Shown in pieces: positions 62,734 to 64,000 of a DNA stretch of 64,000 nt. Origin of the DNA: Gemmatimonadota bacterium (GTDB lineage Bacteria; Latescibacterota; UBA2968; GCA-2709665); NCBI GenBank assembly GCA_028877215.1, contig JAPPFJ010000010.1:124001-188000 (forward strand). The letters run 5' to 3'. The notes beneath the pieces were generated by a model. That model was not told where the DNA came from. It searched no databases and was given only the letters and a program-made list of their open reading frames with translations. The stretch's first letter is position 1. Each line of letters starts with the position of its first letter. Both the position numbers and the translations under genes were made by a program.

Positions 62734-63198
62734 TCAATCGATCTTCTTGATGATTCGGATCTTGACCCGCGCAACCCCCTCCTCCACCATTTCCAGACGA
62801 CGCGCCGCACCCAGGGAAAGGTCCAGAATCCGGCCTTCTATAAAGGGTCCCCGGTCGTTGACCTTCACCTTGACGCTCCTTCCGTTTCCGAGATGGGTTA
62901 CGTGGATGACGGTACCGAGCGGCAGCTCCCGATGGGCCGCGGTGAGACCGTACATATCGAAGATTTCACCGCTGGCGGTGGGACGGCCGTGAAACTTATG
63001 CGCGTAGTACGAGGCAAGGCCGACCTGAAAGGCGTCGTTGGTGGAGATAACGGGAGAATCAGCGGTGGTCTTTTCGGTGTCGGTCCCGGGGGGCGAGGTA
63101 CGATACCTCGGCCGGGAAAAACAGCCTGAAGTAAGGCCGATTGCAAAAATCAGGAGGATGTGAAGTGCAACGCGGTCAGTTCCGCGGCCCGGTTTCAA
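62734..63198 (-). CDS. rlpA: RlpA-like septal ring lytic transglycosylase
   Basis: A protein of about 154 aa with a lipobox (IFAIGLTSGC) and a double-psi beta-barrel: GLASYYAHKFHGRPTASGEI, then YGLTAAHRELPLGTVIHVTH and VKVNDRGPFIEGRILDLSLG. The conserved HRELPLGT and DRGPF motifs mark RlpA. It is an outer-membrane lipoprotein that cleaves glycan strands lacking stem peptides during division. The SPOR domain of many RlpA proteins is absent. The start is uncertain: I used a TTG (63198) that overlaps the end of the upstream pyrD-like gene by 23 nt, but the frame stays open to 63267. Confidence 0.87.
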   Translation of the reverse strand: MKPGRGTDRVALHILLIFAIGLTSGCFSRPRYRTSPPGTDTEKTTADSPVISTNDAFQVGLASYYAHKFHGRPTASGEIFDMYGLTAAHRELPLGTVIHVTHLGNGRSVKVKVNDRGPFIEGRILDLSLGAARRLEMVEEGVARVKIRIIKKID

Positions 63199-64000
63199 AC
63201 GAACCCACGAGGTCTGATATGCGTCCGATCCCGTGGCTCCGGCAGTATTCGGCAATGCCATCGACAATCTCCAGGGCCGCCCAGGGGTTGATGAAGGTGG
63301 TGGTTCCTATCTGTACAGCGGATGCGCCAACGATGAGAAACTCGATTGCGTCTCGAGCGGTCGCAATCCCGCCCATGCCGACGATGGGTATCGAAACCGT
63401 ATCGGCGACCCGCCACACCATCGCCAGCGCGACCGGCTTGATGGCGGGTCCGGAAAGGCCGCCGGTAATATTCCCAAGAACGGGGCGCCGGGTGCCGGCG
63501 TCCACAGCCAGACCAAGCAGCGTGTTGATCAGCGCGATCCCGTCCGCGCCGCCCTCTTCCACGGCCGCGGCCACCGCGGCGATGTCGGTCACGTTGGGCG
63601 TGAGCTTGACGATGACGGGAAGCCTGGAGGCCGCCTTCACCGCCGCGGCGACGTCGTGCGCGGCCTGCTCGCGACACCCGAAAAGCTGGCCGCCGTCCTT
63701 CATATTTGGCGAAGAGATGTTCAATTCCAGGGCGTCTACGTTCGGTATGTCGTTGAACCGCCGCGCCATTTCGGCGAACTCGTCGTTCGAGGTGCCCGCG
63801 ATGCTGACGATCCGCGCCGTGGGAAGCGCCTGCAAAGGCGGTACCTTTTCGGCGATAAAGGCGTCGAGGCCGGGATTCGTGAGGCCGATGGAATTGAGCA
63901 TTCCGGAAGGCGTTTCCGCGGTGCGGGGGGCGCTGTTGCCGGCGCGGGGATGATAGGTTATCGTCTTTGTAACCACGCCGCCGATTCTCGCGAAGTCGAA
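63176..64000 (-). CDS. pyrD: Dihydroorotate dehydrogenase, class 1-like (5' end outside window)
   Basis: The C-terminal 274 residues of a flavin-dependent dehydrogenase of pyrimidine synthesis. The frame is open to the right window edge, so the start is missing. Class 1B features include GVVTKTITYHPRAGN, NSIGLTNPGLDAF, GTSNDEFAEMARR, NTLLGLAVDAGTRRP, NITGGLSGPAIKPVALAMVW and GMGGIATARDAIEFLIVGAS. The catalytic-base position, normally Cys in NISCPN, reads Ser (LNISSPNMKDGG), as in class 2 or the archaeal 1S type. A PyrK partner, expected for class 1B, would lie outside the window. Confidence 0.92.
   Translation of the reverse strand, partial: FDFARIGGVVTKTITYHPRAGNSAPRTAETPSGMLNSIGLTNPGLDAFIAEKVPPLQALPTARIVSIAGTSNDEFAEMARRFNDIPNVDALELNISSPNMKDGGQLFGCREQAAHDVAAAVKAASRLPVIVKLTPNVTDIAAVAAAVEEGGADGIALINTLLGLAVDAGTRRPVLGNITGGLSGPAIKPVALAMVWRVADTVSIPIVGMGGIATARDAIEFLIVGASAVQIGTTTFINPWAALEIVDGIAEYCRSHGIGRISDLVGSFETGPRN

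Noticed and set aside
1..64000. CRISPR arrays, tRNA/rRNA genes, prophage or intact insertion sequences
   Set aside because: No regularly spaced repeats, no tRNA-like T-loop contexts and no transposase, integrase or capsid motifs were seen in any frame read.

Overview
The window is high-GC (about 60% by eye) bacterial chromosome, densely coded, with short intergenic gaps and mostly Shine-Dalgarno-led genes. Two TPR/GWxTD-domain secreted proteins, a large secreted protein ending in a QNFPNPFN-type (T9SS/FlgD-like) sorting domain, an SLBB/CAP lipoprotein and a dockerin-like/YVTN protein point to the FCB superphylum. My best guess is Latescibacterota or a close relative, but no marker here fixes the phylum. 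No rRNA, tRNA, CRISPR array or intact transposase was seen.

Layout. 1-5991 (minus): DNA topoisomerase I (cut by the window edge), a BatA-like VWA membrane protein, a PTS EIIA-like regulator and a ClC channel with CBS domains. 6237-11682: GWxTD protein, RDD membrane protein, a VapBC toxin-antitoxin pair whose toxin stop codon lies inside a 163-bp MITE-like element, a FAH-family protein and a small orphan gene with a second, IS5-like MITE upstream. 12038-21821 (plus): a pyruvate block with pyruvate:ferredoxin oxidoreductase split into alpha-gamma and delta-beta proteins behind a palindrome-bearing promoter, a terminator, then a complete pyruvate dehydrogenase complex (AceE-type E1, E2, E3). 21925-32162: a 1372-aa secreted lyase-like protein, an aldo/keto reductase, a second GWxTD protein and a lipoprotein with 31 perfectly spaced 9-residue G-box repeats followed by a CAP domain. 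32342-37524: inositol-1-phosphate synthase, a palindromic repeat region, a LysR regulator, ThiI, a deoxyhypusine-synthase-like protein and a SnoaL-like protein.

38384-48247 (minus) is the most interesting region. It is an apparent 12-gene envelope-stress island: PspA, a membrane winged-helix-like protein overlapping pspA, three small membrane proteins with the same C-terminal helical tail, a STAS protein without the phosphorylatable serine, a 58-aa membrane peptide, an ECF sigma factor, an NfeD-like protein, a flotillin, a soluble TPR histidine kinase and a sigma54-type NtrC-family activator. A well-spaced -24/-12 sigma54 promoter lies upstream of pspA, so the activator at the distal end may drive its own operon. 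A MITE copy sits inside the cluster.

48514-64000: LysM amidase, Cu+-ATPase CopA, ThiL coupled to a eukaryote-type HisA, an RND transporter, a degenerate repeat region, an RF-like GGQ protein, a four-S1-domain protein, an M19 dipeptidase homologue that has lost three metal ligands, a dockerin-like/YVTN protein, RlpA and a 5'-truncated dihydroorotate dehydrogenase with Ser where class 1 enzymes have Cys.
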